From assembly GCA_032622095.1 (NCBI GenBank), contig CP136061.1:256567582-256631581 (forward strand): a stretch of DNA of 64,000 bases, in the 5' to 3' direction. Position numbers and translations under genes: made by a program. The stretch comes from Siphonodentalium dalli. Its lineage: Eukaryota; Mollusca; Scaphopoda; Gadilida; Siphonodentaliidae. Shown piece after piece: positions 1-10,545 of this stretch. A model generated the notes under the pieces. It was not told where the DNA came from, ran no database searches, and saw only the letters and a program-made list of their open reading frames with translations. The stretch's first letter is position 1, and each line of letters starts with the position of its first letter.

Positions 1-280
1 TTATACGTATTGGGAGGTTTAGTTATTGTTAATAACTAGGTTCAGCCACAGTACATGTAACGTGTGTTGCCATTACCAACGAAATCATCTGACTCACATG
101 ACCATTCCGCTCACATGTACACCATCAAACAATCGTTTAGACGTTTTGTGTCAAATGTGCAGCATTGCGAAATGCGTATCAGAGGGGTGTCCAATCTTTA
201 TATCAATCGACGAACATGTGCTTAGTTAACTTTTGTTAAATTCTTCAGCAGCGGTGACCACGCCGTTAATTTTCCCAAGG

Positions 281-463
281 GTAACAGTAACCACTATTGT
301 TCGTTAGCTAAACAACTACACTCTTTAGACTAGAAAATATTCGAAATAAAATTAATATCAATCGATAGAAGCATTTATGGACAGGGGTCTTCGATTCAGA
401 TCTAATACTTTATACCCCGGTAACTATATAAAACATGTTTACAAAGAGATAATCCACCTTTAA
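281..463 (+). mobile_element. TTAA MITE family A, truncated 3' end
   Basis: This is the right-hand part of a roughly 530-bp repeat found complete at 5,419-5,946, 50,651-51,175 and 55,249-55,778. It ends with the terminal motif GATAATCCACCTTTAA. The left part is missing at the duplication border. The preceding bases 1-280 hold nothing I can support. Confidence 0.8.
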
Positions 464-1140
464 ATTGTTATTTGAACTAATTGAGATCAATCCCAGTCAC
501 ATGAGTGATATCAGTAGAGTTTTATGCGATTTTAGACCAATTTTAGTGAAATTTTGGGGGGGGGGGGGTGGGTGTCAAAAAATTTGGACTTCTTTTTTTT
601 GCAGGTTTGGGGGTGGTGGATCCCCGAAAATGCCAGATGCAAAAAAAAATCGGCATACCTTCCTGCAAATTTGTTACTACCCCTGAATAGAACAGATGCC
701 AAAATGTCTTAATAATTCGAGCTGTCTGCGCATTTCGTGACACGATTGCTTTTTCGGGCAATGCATCGCTACAGACGGCGGTTTATGTCTCCATTTGATG
801 TTATTCGTGTTGTTGATATCAGCTTATATCTAAAATCAATTATAATGTTATATTTTTTAATTCTGTTTTGATGTTTTGTTTTCGCGTTCACGACAATTGT
901 ATTATTTTTTTATTCGTCCACTCATACGATATGAGGCCAGGTGCCAACACATTAGGAATTAGAGAGATATTTCGAAGGCTCGTCTACGAATCGATGAATG
1001 GCTGCTTTTATTTCGTGTTAGGTCACAGGATGTTGGTAAAATATAACATATATCGCGCTGATACGGCCGATCTCCGGTGTAAATCCATTTGTGAGAAGTC
1101 AAACTTTCCAAACTGCAGAAATGATTTCCCACAAATATCT
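464..1140. other. Non-coding stretch of the duplication
   Basis: No gene is supported. A G-tract (about 557-568) lies here. The same stretch recurs at 57,137-57,780 with small indels in the G- and T-runs. Towards the end, a degenerate zinc-finger unit is visible on minus (about 1,040-1,140), marking the decayed 3' end of ZNF array 1. Confidence 0.7.
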
Positions 1141-1822
1141 CACTGATATGGACCATTCCCACAGACTGGATTCGTATGTGACTTTTTAGATTACTTGATA
1201 GATTAAATACTTTTTTACATACAGTATATCTCACTGATATGGACCATTCCCACAGACTGGATTCGTATGTGACTTTTTAGATTACTTGATAGATTAAATG
1301 CTTTTTTACATACAGTATATCTCACTGATATGTATACCATTCCCAATGAGTGGACTCTTATGTGACTTTTTAGATTACTTGATAGATTAAATGCTTTTAT
1401 ACATACAGTATATCGCACTGAAATGTACCATTCCCAATGAGTGGACTCTTATGTGACTTTTTAGATTACTTGATAGATTAAATGCTTTTATACATACACT
1501 ATATCGCACTGATATGGACCATTCCCACAGACTGGATTCTTATGCGACTTTTTAGATTACTTGATAGATTAAATGCTTTCTTACATACTGTATATCTCAC
1601 TGATGTGAACCATTCCCACTGAGTGGATTCTTATGCGACTTTTTAGATTACTTGATAGATTAAATGCTTTCTTACATACTGTATATCTCACTGATGTGAA
1701 CCATTCCCACAGAGTGGATTCTTATGCGACTTTTTAGATTACTTGATAGATTAAATGCTTTTTTACATACAGTATATCTCACTGATATGTACCATTCCCA
1801 CTGAGTGGATTCTTATGTGACT
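1141..1822 (-). repeat. 84-bp satellite derived from decayed zinc fingers
   Basis: About eight tandem units of roughly 84 bp, exactly one C2H2 finger plus linker (28 codons). On minus each unit reads as a finger relic: CKKAFNLSSNLKSH is recognisable, but the first zinc-binding Cys is lost (RYTVC for the usual CDIC) and stops lie between units. Copy 2 of the duplication (57,781-57,917) has only about 1.6 units, so this block expanded, or copy 2 contracted, after the duplication. Confidence 0.85.
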
Positions 1823-2099
1823 CTGTATATTTAGATTATATTAGATTAGATTATTTATTGGTAATGATACTAATATACACAAATGTATACACAAGTTGTC
1901 ACATGTATACACATTGAATAAGCAATATCATATGATTATGGATGGAACTGTGGTCGACATTAACATATATCTGTAAGTGCGTGATAAATAGAGCTTACTA
2001 TTTAGATGTATGTTATCAAAAAAAGATTTAACCGATGAAGTTTTAAGATGGTTAGTCGGTGGTATTAATATTAATAAATTTTATTAAATTTTAATAAAT
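1823..2099. other. AT-rich spacer without finger periodicity
   Basis: A run of non-finger, AT-rich sequence that interrupts the decayed finger array in both duplication copies (compare 57,918-58,195). It contains TAATAAATT-type repeats. No ORF or family is recognised; it could be an old insertion predating the duplication. Confidence 0.5.
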
Positions 2100-3023
2100 T
2101 GTGCTATTACTTGATATATTAAATGCTGTCTTACTTACAGTATATCGCACTGATATGGACCATTCCCAATGAGTGGACTCTTATGTGACTTTCTATATTA
2201 CTTGATAGATTAAATGCGTTCTTACATACAGTATATCTCACTGATATGGACCACTCCCACAGACTGGATTCTATGTGACTTTTTAGATTACTTGATAGAT
2301 TAAATACTTTCTTACATATACTATATCGCAGATATGGACCATTCTCACATACTGGATTATATGTGACTTTTTAGATTACTTGATATAGATTAAATGCTTT
2401 CTTATATACAGTATATCGCATCGATATGGGCTTTTTTATGTTACTTTCTTATACATGTCGCACTCATGCAGTTGATCTCCGGAGTGGATCCTGGTACGGT
2501 CTATCTCTAGTGTGAAATTTCTTCTTATATGATGTCCCATGCGCTGATCAATACGGTCTATCTACAGTGTGAAATATATTGTATGATGTCCAATGCTCTT
2601 ATACGGCCTATCTCCGGTATGAAATCTCGTGTCATTCTTTTGAGCAGTCAAACTTCCCGACTGCGGAAATGATTTCCCATGAATATCACATGCCCTGATA
2701 CGATCAATCTCCTGTGTGAAATATCTTGTGTGAAGTCAAATGCCCTGATAACATGATTTTACATTTATATCGCACTTATATGGTCTATATATGTGAATTA
2801 TCGTATGTTTCGCCAAGTTACTTGATTGAGTGAATGATTTCTCGCATATATCGCACTAATACGGTCGCTCTCCAGTGAGTATTCTCTTATGCTTCGCAAG
2901 GTTGCTTGATTCTGTGAATGCTTTCTCGCATATATCGCACTAATACGGTCGCTCTCTAGTGTAAATCATCTTATGCTTAACCAGGTTGTTTAATTATGTG
3001 AATGCTTTCTCGCATATATCGCA
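2100..3023 (-). pseudogene. Decayed 3' fingers of ZNF array 1
   Basis: On minus the finger pattern C-x2-C-x12-H-x3-H continues past the stop of the intact array. At least three consecutive units carry the same amber codon: TAT CAG of the linker HTGxRPYQC has become TAT TAG (plus-strand signature CACTAATACGG near 3,020, 2,940 and 2,855). Further downstream (2,100-2,750) the units also lose Cys/His residues and frame. This looks like former coding sequence now in the 3' UTR or dead. Confidence 0.75.
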
Positions 3024-4043
3024 CTAATACGGTCGTTCTCCAGTGTGAATTCTCATATGCTTCGCCATGTTTCTTAATTCTGTGAATGCTTTCTCGCATA
3101 TATCGCACTGATACGGTCGATCGCCAGTGTGAATTCTGTTGTGTGAAGTCAAATGTCCCGACTGGGTGAATGCTTTTGGACAGATATCACATTTATACGG
3201 TCGATCGCCAGTGTGAATCCTCTTATGTTTCGTCAGGTGGCTTGATCGAGTGAATGATTTCTCGCATATATCACACTGATACGGTCGATCGCCAGTGTGA
3301 ATCCTCATGTGTGAAGTCAAATTTCCTGACGTGCTGAATGATTTTTCACATATATCACATTTATGCCGGCGGTCGTCGAAGTGAATTCTCTTATGTTTCT
3401 CTCGATCACATGATGCAGTGAATGCTTTCAGGCAAATATCGCACTGATAGGGTCGATCTCCGGAGTGAATCATCTTGTGTGTAGTCAAATGTCCTGACTG
3501 GGTGAATGATTTTTGACAGATATCACATTTATACGGCCGATCACCAGTGTGGATTCTTTTATGCGTTGTCAGGTTGCTTGAATGATGAAATGTTTTCTCA
3601 CATATATCACACTGATGCGGACTGTCATCGATGTGAATCATTTTATTTGTGACCAAAGTGTTTGATTTATGACGATCACCAGTGTGAATTCTTTTGTGCG
3701 TAGTCAATGATCCAGATAAGGCGAATGATTTGTCACAAATATCACATTTATACGGGCGGTCACCAGTGTGGATTGTTTTATGTTTCGTCAGATCGCTTGA
3801 TTGAGTGAATGATTTCTCACAAATATCGCACTGATACGGTCGATCGCCAGTGTGAATTCTCTTGTGGGTTGTCAAATGTCCGGACTGGGTGAATGATTTG
3901 TCACACATATCACATTTATGCTGGTAGTCACCAGTGTGAATTAGCTTATGCGTCGCCATGTTGCTTGATTGAGTGAATGATTTCTCGCATATATCGCACT
4001 GATACGGTCGATCACCGGTGTGAATTCTCTTGTGTGCAGTCAA
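3024..4043 (-). CDS. C2H2 zinc-finger protein, array 1 (11 fingers, N-terminus broken)
   Basis: An open stretch of 339 codons encoding 11 complete C2H2 fingers of the form C-x2-C-x12-H-x3-H joined by TGDRP linkers (the variant D-R replaces the canonical E-K), plus one finger remnant (RHKSNTLVTNKMIH) that has lost its Cys pair. Such proteins bind DNA in the nucleus through tandem fingers. Variable helix residues (QSSNMAT, QSGHLTT, RSSHLTK, ASCDREK) suggest diverged specificities. The open frame begins inside a finger, so no start codon is supported. Upstream fingers continue to about 4,275, but TAA at 4,101-4,103 (TCA in copy 2) and another stop near 4,170 interrupt them. A paralogue with 13 fingers lies at 59,147-60,334. 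It is either a recently broken gene or one with an unseen upstream exon and start. Confidence 0.65.
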   Translation of the reverse strand: MTAHKRIHTGDRPYQCDICEKSFTQSSNMATHKLIHTGDYQHKCDMCDKSFTQSGHLTTHKRIHTGDRPYQCDICEKSFTQSSDLTKHKTIHTGDRPYKCDICDKSFALSGSLTTHKRIHTGDRHKSNTLVTNKMIHIDDSPHQCDICEKTFHHSSNLTTHKRIHTGDRPYKCDICQKSFTQSGHLTTHKMIHSGDRPYQCDICLKAFTASCDREKHKRIHFDDRRHKCDICEKSFSTSGNLTSHMRIHTGDRPYQCDICEKSFTRSSHLTKHKRIHTGDRPYKCDICPKAFTQSGHLTSHNRIHTGDRPYQCDICEKAFTELRNMAKHMRIHTGERPY

Positions 4044-4300
4044 ATTTCCTGACAGGGTGAATGATTTTTGACAAATATCACATTCATGCGGGCGATCACC
4101 TTAGTGGATTCTCTTATGTTTCGTCAAATCGCTTGATTGACTAAATGCCTTCTCGCATATATCGCACTGTCAAAGTAGGTCTCCAGAGTGAATCATTTGG
4201 TGCTTACTTAAATCGCCCGACATGCATGTAGTGATAGATTTTTCACAAATATCACATCGATATGAACGGTCGCCGGAATATTTTATCTTACTTACAGCGT
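4044..4300 (-). pseudogene. N-terminal fingers of ZNF array 1 interrupted by stops
   Basis: Three finger units continue upstream of the intact array on minus. Stops replace the Ser of one HSGDRP linker (TAA at 4,101-4,103) and the PY of another (TGA near 4,170). The first finger follows a GTAAGTAAG word and a short basic leader. The ATG seen at the same place in array 4 (54,355) is not present here. Confidence 0.65.
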
Positions 4301-4319
4301 TAGACTTCGTTCAGTTAAT

Positions 4320-4480
4320 GCGCTAATGTTCTGACGAGGCTTCACGTGAAAGTATTTTAAAACAAAAGAACTAATAGGTCACAGATAAGTGACGACAAAA
4401 TTATGGTCTGCCCGATACGGGAACATTATTGAACGTTTATAAATATTACACATTCTCTGTGTGGGTTACAGTGGTGTACA
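4320..4480 (-). promoter_or_regulatory. Conserved block upstream of ZNF arrays (candidate promoter/5' UTR)
   Basis: About 150 bp strongly similar to blocks at 13,785-13,925, 54,475-54,625 and 60,540-60,690, each immediately upstream (on minus) of a ZNF array. Shared words, written on plus: AAGTATTTTAAAAC, GGTCACAGATAAGTGAC, TCTGCCCGATACGGGAA, ATTGAACGTTTATAAAT. The last contains a TATA-like TTTATAAA on minus. Conservation in four of five arrays suggests a promoter or 5' UTR, but common descent alone could also explain it. Confidence 0.55.
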
Positions 4481-4851
4481 TGGATACTTTCTATAATTAT
4501 ACTTCATTGCTACGAGTGTTGATGTCCGTCTACAGACCAAATTAAAAATGTTCAAACTGCTTTCAGATCATGTGAGCTTTTACTAACAATTGTCTTTGTT
4601 GGGACGGTTATATTCGTTAACGCCCCTTACTGGTTGCTGATAACACGAACCATCTCATATATATTTTGGGACTTCTGTCTATCTATCTATCTAGAATTAC
4701 CTGTCAACTCCCCTTTCGGGTATTACCAAATTACAGATTACTGACATGGTCCAGGTCTCGACTGTGGTCGGTGCTTTGGTGGGCTACTATAACCTACAGC
4801 CGGGTTCTTTAACGTGCACATAGTCACCCATGTACACGGGTCAGCCATTTA

Positions 4852-6354
4852 CAGGTCGGGCACACATCCAAAACGGTCTACGTAGCTCGTTTTGTCTACT
4901 GTAGCCCGATTGAGCTACGTTTTTAATGTGATTTACACACCTCCATCGATTACCGCCATACCACGAGAAAAGCGCATTTCGAATTTTCGTTCATTAGTTG
5001 TGTACCACTATTTCGTCTACAAAGAAGCAAAAAACGACTCACCGCGGCTTAGGCGCAATTAACGATATTTTAATTAAGACCTGTTAGCCTTTGGTAGTGA
5101 CTTTCCCAAAAATATCAGATTTTGCCATAAAAAGTAGGGAACAATCCATTTGTTTTTGCAGGATATTTATTTTTGAAGGTCAAGAACGTCCAGTTTATGT
5201 GGCTCACCTGATTGGATAAAGCGAACAGCTTCACTCGGAGACGAGTATTTGTTAAATGTTTGGCGACCGCCATTCAGAGAAGGCAACCTACGGAAACACG
5301 ATTCACAACTCTACTTTGAAATTTGGAAGCACCTCGCGTAACATTACAGTTATACAAATATGGTTGTCCATTTGTCGTTCCGTACATTCCAACAGATAGA
5401 TGTTACACTGAATTCCCATTAAAGATGGATTATCTCTTTAAATAACAAATTTTAAATAGTTGCGTGGGTATAAAATAATATATATGAACTGAAGACCTAT
5501 GTCCGGAAAAGCTTCTATCAATTAATATTGATTTTATTTCGAATATTAAATCGGGCCCGTTTATGTTACTATTTTTAGAACCGACCATTCGGATGAGACC
5601 GTATTGCGATATAGAGCACTGGGCTGTTCCTACGGCTACGCAACGAATGTCAAATGTCACAGATTGGTTGTTTGTATTGTTTTGTTCCACAGATATAAGC
5701 GATAATGAGTATAATTAACGTTTATTTGTGACAAAATTGCACAATTTAATTTCTGGTCTCTGTTAACGGTAACCACTATTGTTCGTTAGCTGAACAAACA
5801 CACCTTTTTAGACCAGAAAATATTCTAAATAAAATTAATATTAATCGATAGAAGCATTTCCGGACAGGAGTCTTCGATTCAAATCTAATACTTTATACCC
5901 CGGTAACTATATAATATATGTTTACAAAGAGATAATCCACCTTTAAGAACGTACCATTAATCCCCGGCTAAATGCAACCAATCAGATTATCGCCTGCACA
6001 CGGATGTTTACGAACACAATTGCGACCGGAACTACCTCAGATTTGATGAAGATTTACATTTTGATCAAGAGATTTTGATGATCATTTCTTACGGTTTTTC
6101 ATGGTAAATTGACCAAAACAAATCGATTTTGAATCGCTCAAAAGGTATTAAAGCCGTGGTGAGTCGTTGAGTTTTTTGCTTCTTTGTAGACGTGATAGTG
6201 GTACACAACTAATGCACGAAAATTCGAAATGCGCTTTTGTCGTGGTATGGCGATAATCGCAGGAGGCGTGTAAATCACATTAAAAACGTAGCTCAATTGG
6301 GCTACAGTAGACAAAACGAGCTACGTAGACCGTTTTTTATGTGTGCCCGACCTG
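4852..6354. mobile_element. Non-autonomous TIR transposon with ATTTA target duplication
   Basis: Roughly 210-bp terminal inverted repeats begin CAGGTCGGGCACAC and end GTGTGCCCGACCTG. The flanks repeat ATTTA (4,847-4,851 and 6,355-6,359). The sister SINE at 61,042-61,046 holds a single ATTTA with no insertion, giving a natural empty site. A MITE (5,419-5,946) sits inside, leaving about 975 bp of element and no transposase. The superfamily is not recognised: a 5-bp duplication and CAG termini do not fit one family well. Confidence 0.85.
5419..5946 (+). mobile_element. TTAA MITE family A, complete copy
   Basis: 528 bp bounded by TTAA at both ends. Inner termini are inverted: AAGATGGATTATCTC at the left and GAGATAATCCACCTT at the right. 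It has no meaningful ORF. TTAA duplications point to piggyBac- or Kolobok-type mobilisation; which one cannot be told from the termini alone. It lies inside the TIR transposon at 4,852-6,354, so it arrived later. Confidence 0.85.
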
Positions 6355-6599
6355 ATTTATGTCGGCTCCCGATCCGACAGCGTACCGCACTCACGACAAC
6401 ATACCTGGGCTGGCTGGGCATGATGTCGCCGTGAAGGGAAGTCAGTTTTGTATTCGTGTGATCACGAATGAGACTTTTCAGTCATACAACGTGGTAATCT
6501 AACCAAGTTTGGATTTTTGTCAGAATAACCGACCGGGAATCGATCCCCGGACCTTTAGCACGAGAGACCAGTACGCTATCCACTCGGCCACTGACATTC

Positions 6600-7290
6600 C
6601 TTACACGGACATGTATGTGTGTTAGCTATGGCCGGGAAAACGGCTGGGCCGATTGAGCTCAAACTTGCAATCTAAGGTTAAAAATCCACGGGCAGGGTTT
6701 ACCGCCGTTTTGGAGAATCTCCGAGCACCCCTTCTCCAGTCCCAGTCACCAAAATGACCGTCATTGGCACTGTGGGGTTAAAGAGCGTTCGTATCCGCAG
6801 TGTCGTTGATAAAGAGCGTATGCGTGTAACGTAATTATTACGTATGGGTCGTCACGTGAGCGTGACTGTATCCAGAGTCCAGACATGAGCGTGTTGTGTG
6901 ATTCTTATGTTTGTCTTCGTACTAGGGGTTCCAAGGGACGGGGGAGATTTTCATCGTGCAAGTTTTTTCCGCCCGAGGTGATCTTCCCATTGAAACGGGT
7001 ACGCAGTGATCGCGTTTGGCTAACGAAAACGACCTTCTCATATATATATTTGATACCTATGGGTAATTTTGTCCGTGGAGTGTTTGGACGGGTCAAATCG
7101 TGACCCTGACATTGACCTTCAAAATGGTCAATTCAAGGTCAAATCGGGTAAAACTGACTGATTTCGCTAGGTGTACTTTTGTCCGGGGACTGTTTTGGAC
7201 GGGTCAAATCGTGACTCCGACCTGACATTGACCTTCAAAATGGTCAATTCAAGGTCAAAGCACAGACGAAGTCGGGTCACCTGCTAGTAT
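6600..7290 (+). mobile_element. Helentron-like (HINE) non-autonomous repeat
   Basis: Contains the phrases AACGGCTGGGCCGATTGAGC, TTGACCTTCAAAATGG and a terminus resembling GACGAAGTCGGGTCACC followed by TGCTAGT before AT-rich DNA (about 7,265-7,290). The same phrases recur at 46,727-49,247 and 61,300-64,000. No TSD is obvious and no protein is encoded. Helentron membership is inferred from the CTAGT-type end and from similar wording in invertebrate Helitron-like repeats, not proven. Confidence 0.5.
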
Positions 7291-7405
7291 ATATATACAT
7301 GGTATATACGTTTAATTGAGTTAGATAATATCGCACGTGCTTGTTCTATTCGTTCGTCCTTTCTATTCCCAATATTTGGTCCCTCGAACCTCCAACGTCA
7401 AACAT

Positions 7406-8027
7406 TTTACAACAATGGACAAACAGATGCGCGGATACGGAGGGCCCATCGGGGCCAAAGTTCAAAACTTCTTAAACAAATGGAAGAGACAATTGAAGAC
7501 AAGAACTGTACCGAAGCCAGCCTTGTTCTGGAAAATCTCAAGAAAAAAATGGTAACACTTGAGGAAATAGAGTCAAAGACTCAAAGATTGTCGACATGCT
7601 GGATGAAAAGACTGACAACTTCGAAGACATTATAATCGAAGGAGACGAATTATTGTGTGGTCTAAAAAAGAGGATCAATGAATTCAACAGTGCATTGTCC
7701 GCACTAAAGTCTATTTCCATAACCTCAACACCAAAAATAAAAGGACAAATGAACATTGTTCTACCAAAAACTGACTTACCAAAATTTTATGGTGATATTC
7801 TAAAATGGCAGACCTTCTGTGAGATTTTCGACTCGTCAGTTAATTCCTGTGACCAACTGAGAGATATTGATAAATTCACTTATTTGAAAAATTGCCTCAC
7901 TGGTGAAGCACGTCAGTGTATTGAAGGACTCCGTCTCACAAATGTTAATTATAACAAAGCATTGGAGCTGCTGTGGGCCCGATGCCCATTCCATTACATG
8001 CTGCAAAGTGTACAAGATAACGCGTAG
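7406..8027 (+). pseudogene. BEL/Pao LTR retrotransposon gag remnant (DUF1759-like)
   Basis: The clearest piece is an open frame of 143 codons from ATG at 7,596, containing LPKFYGDILKWQTFCEIF and then a helical stretch with KFTYLKNCLTGEARQCIEGL. This is the signature of the DUF1759/Pao gag family, which packages retrotransposon RNA. Upstream (7,414-7,595) a Lys/Glu-rich, coiled-coil-like leader is readable only with frame changes. The frame ends at TAG 8,025-8,027, where family members continue into a protease. No LTR, zinc knuckle or pol is visible, so it is a truncated, dead copy. Confidence 0.75.
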
Positions 8028-9579
8028 TCGGCAGTGAACAGCAACAAAACAAAAAAATGAAATATGCAATCAAATACGATTAGTGTATTGATAACATTGA
8101 CTACGAATGTCAGGATCAACTATCAATTATTATAACTTTGTTCAAATAATTTCATCAAAAGGTCGCCATTTTGTAGCAGAGCCTTTGTTTGTTTTGTCAG
8201 CATTGGCGATACAGTAACTATTATAACTCCTATTGATTTGCTCATGTTACTGTTCTGTATAGAACTGTCAGATATAGACGCCCACTGTCGTGCTCCGAAC
8301 CACAGTCCCTAGGAATCACTGTTAGTTGAATAAAATATTATTTAATAATATTAAATCAATATATTATAGTTAGTTATTATATTAATATATATACCAGTTT
8401 GGCAAGTAAAAATTTTGTGTTCTGCATTTTCATTGGTAGATGATTTGAACGAAATTACAAGAGTACAAATTTTTATGCCACACAAACATTCTCGCTTTCT
8501 GAGTTTATATCATCATATTCCGTATTTTTTTCTTGAAACGCTGGTGTATTCAGATTGTTTCTATCTTTACCCACTTACCAGAAAAATGTCTGTTAGTTCC
8601 TCGAACATTCATTCAAGTCCAACTCTCGGGGATTCCTAATCATTTCTGAGAAAACCACCCAATCTGTAAATAGTTCGTTCGCGTATAGCCAACCGGTGAT
8701 AATCCGAATAAAAGGGATTACGGATGTGAGTAAACAGACGTCGGGTGTGTTAAAACTGGCTCTGTTGTACACTACTAAGTACACATTTTAACTCATTCTC
8801 ATTACTAGAGAAATGTAGAAATGACCATCTCAAACTAATATATCTATATATTTTCAAGTAGGGCCCTGGGGGTGGTTGATATCTTGAGATGTGAAAGCAA
8901 ATTTTATATTCCAAGCTCCCAGTTAACTCCGCATCTCAAGAATGGCAATGGGAGATAACTCGTGCTGGGTTTGGCTGCAAAAGTAATGTGTAATAGGGAA
9001 CTGGATTGATAACTTCCCGTTTTAAACAATTTTGCAGAATTACGTCACTTGATAATTTAGCCGACAGTTATTCAATGTGAATATTGGATGGAAAATTACG
9101 ATTTATGTACAACTCAGACAAGGTACAGTTGATATGACCCGACGAGCACATTAAGAACAATTAACTTAATTGTCACATGTCAAATGTGGGGAGATAAAAG
9201 CATTTTTTTCGAACGAAAAATCGAATTGTTCGTTTTAGTGATAGAGCACAGGGGGTGGTCTGCAGCCAATGAGGTGATGATTTACATAATAACAAAATCT
9301 GAAGTTGCCTAACTGTAGCTTATATCTATATAGTAGAGGTAATATATCTAGATCTATTTGTTATATTTTAATCAAATTTAATATTACATGGACAGTGATT
9401 CCTAGGACTGTGTCCGAACTAAAGGGAGCCGCAAGATGCCTCCGGTTGATTGTAACTATTGTAATAGTAAGTGCGAATGAAGTAGATAAGACCTAGATTG
9501 TATCATATGCATATTTTCAATGATTAGTATTATTGAAAATACCAAAAAATCTCAGATGAAAAAGGCGGTCGTGAATATC
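8028..9579. other. No gene seen
   Basis: AT-rich sequence without a supported coding region. AT-only runs occur near 8,330-8,395. Short open stretches have no recognisable domains or splice signals in agreement. Confidence 0.6.
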
Positions 9580-9738
9580 AGGGACCATTATTGAACATAT
9601 TTTATAGAAAACAAATTCCAAATAAAATCAATATTAATTGATAGACGCGTTTCCGGACATGGGTGTTCGATTCATATGTATTATTTCATACACAGAAACT
9701 ATATAGCTCATGTTGCAGAAGAGATAATCCACCTTTAA
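9580..9738 (+). mobile_element. Short TTAA MITE variant, right part
   Basis: Related to the complete 253-bp variant at 27,045-27,297 (there inverted): both share a CAGGGACCATTATTGAA-like stretch and end GAGATAATCCACCTTTAA. The left end is missing. It is probably a deletion derivative of MITE family A. Confidence 0.65.
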
Positions 9739-9832
9739 TAAATAATATAGAAAAATGAGAAATTACACTTAGGTCATTTCATACAGATTCTTGTCAAATT
9801 GGTCGAGTCTAGCAGCCATACATTTTGAATAA

Positions 9833-10095
9833 TGCCATCTATACCCAACATAGCCCATATAAATAATTACGTGAATACATCTATACACAACGTAGCCCAT
9901 GTAAATAACTACGTGAAGCCATCTCTACACAACGTAGCCCATGTAAATAATTACGTGAAGCCATCTCTGCACAACATAGCCCATGTAAATAATTACGTGA
10001 AGCCATCTCTACACAACATAGCCCATGTAAATAATTACGTGAAGCCATCTCTACACAACGTAGCCCATGTAAATAATTACGTGAAGCAGTTTTAC
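9833..10095 (+). repeat. 45-bp minisatellite
   Basis: About six tandem units of 45 bp. Because 45 is a multiple of three, one frame stays open over 104 codons and gives a repeated NVAHVNNYVKPSLH peptide. The units contain CATAGCCCATGTAAATAA-like words. No signal peptide, splice site or homology supports translation, so I treat it as a non-coding minisatellite. Confidence 0.8.
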
Positions 10096-10140
10096 AAGCA
10101 GAACTTCAAGCCACGTCATTCATATTATAGAAAACTAGCA

Positions 10141-10545
10141 GTGTGAGGTAATTAGCAGTGTGAGGTAATTAACATGTGTGTGTCTACAGTGTGAGGTAAT
10201 TAACATGTGTATGTCTGCATTGTGAGGTAATTAACATGTGTATGCCTGCCTTGTTTTTGTTATGTTTTGATAAGTGTGGACGATTTGCCATGGCGCTTCA
10301 AACGAGATACGGCATATCTAAATATAAAAATAATCTTATATTCCATCCACTCAATTTATCAAGATCATGGTATGTTTGTGTATACACATAGTGCATTATG
10401 TACACGTCGGTGTCTCATAAGATAATGGTATGTCTGTGTATACATATGATGAATTATGTACACGTCAGTGTCTCACAAGATCGTGGTAGGTTTGTGTATA
10501 CACATGATGCCTTATGTACACGCCAGTGTCTCACATGGTGATGCA
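10141..10545. repeat. Two short tandem arrays
   Basis: At 10,141-10,250 a roughly 31-bp unit with GTGAGGTAATTAACATGTGT repeats about three times. At 10,365-10,545 a roughly 60-bp unit with TGTGTATACACAT and TATGTACACG repeats three times. Neither is coding. From 10,546 to about 10,935 nothing further is recognised. Confidence 0.7.

Larger units (their letters stand above)
4676..6595 (-). mobile_element. tRNA-derived SINE, split by a DNA transposon
   Basis: Read on minus, the element starts at 6,595 with a tRNA-like head (A-box-like TGGCCGAGTGG, B-box-like GGGATCGATTCC, GTCAG/CTGAC terminal pairing). A body follows with ACGTTAAAGAACCCGGC, and it ends in a TAGA-type simple-repeat tail (4,676-4,694). 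The uninterrupted copy is 60,874-61,284 (about 410 bp). Here 1,503 bp plus a 5-bp duplication are inserted at 4,852-6,354. The body word resembles a conserved central motif I recall from other marine-invertebrate repeats; the SINE superfamily is not assigned. Confidence 0.75.
281..7047. repeat. Segmental duplication, copy 1
   Basis: This block is matched, in the same orientation, by 56,945-61,657. Both begin inside a truncated TTAA MITE, continue through the same non-coding stretch, 84-bp satellite, ZNF array, upstream block, SINE and Helentron-like DNA, and diverge near 7,047/61,657. Copy 1 is longer because it has an expanded 84-bp satellite (1,141-1,822) and a 1.5-kb transposon (4,852-6,354) absent from copy 2. 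Copy 2 has one ZNF finger more. Boundaries were read by eye. Confidence 0.85.

Noticed and set aside
5430-5690. 86-codon minus frame, repeated at 50,662-50,922
   Set aside because: It lies in MITE family A and recurs only because the MITE does; other copies break it.
6529-6595. tRNA-like sequence on minus (also 61,211-61,284)
   Set aside because: It has A- and B-box-like words but poor stems and is continuous with a SINE body and tail, so it is a SINE head rather than a functional tRNA gene.
9832-10146. 104-codon open frame with repeated NVAHVNNYVKPSLH peptide
   Set aside because: It is explained by a 45-bp minisatellite whose unit is a multiple of three. No domain, signal peptide or splice evidence.
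9833-10545. CRISPR-like regular repeats
   Set aside because: Units are contiguous tandem repeats without unique spacers, in a eukaryotic genome.
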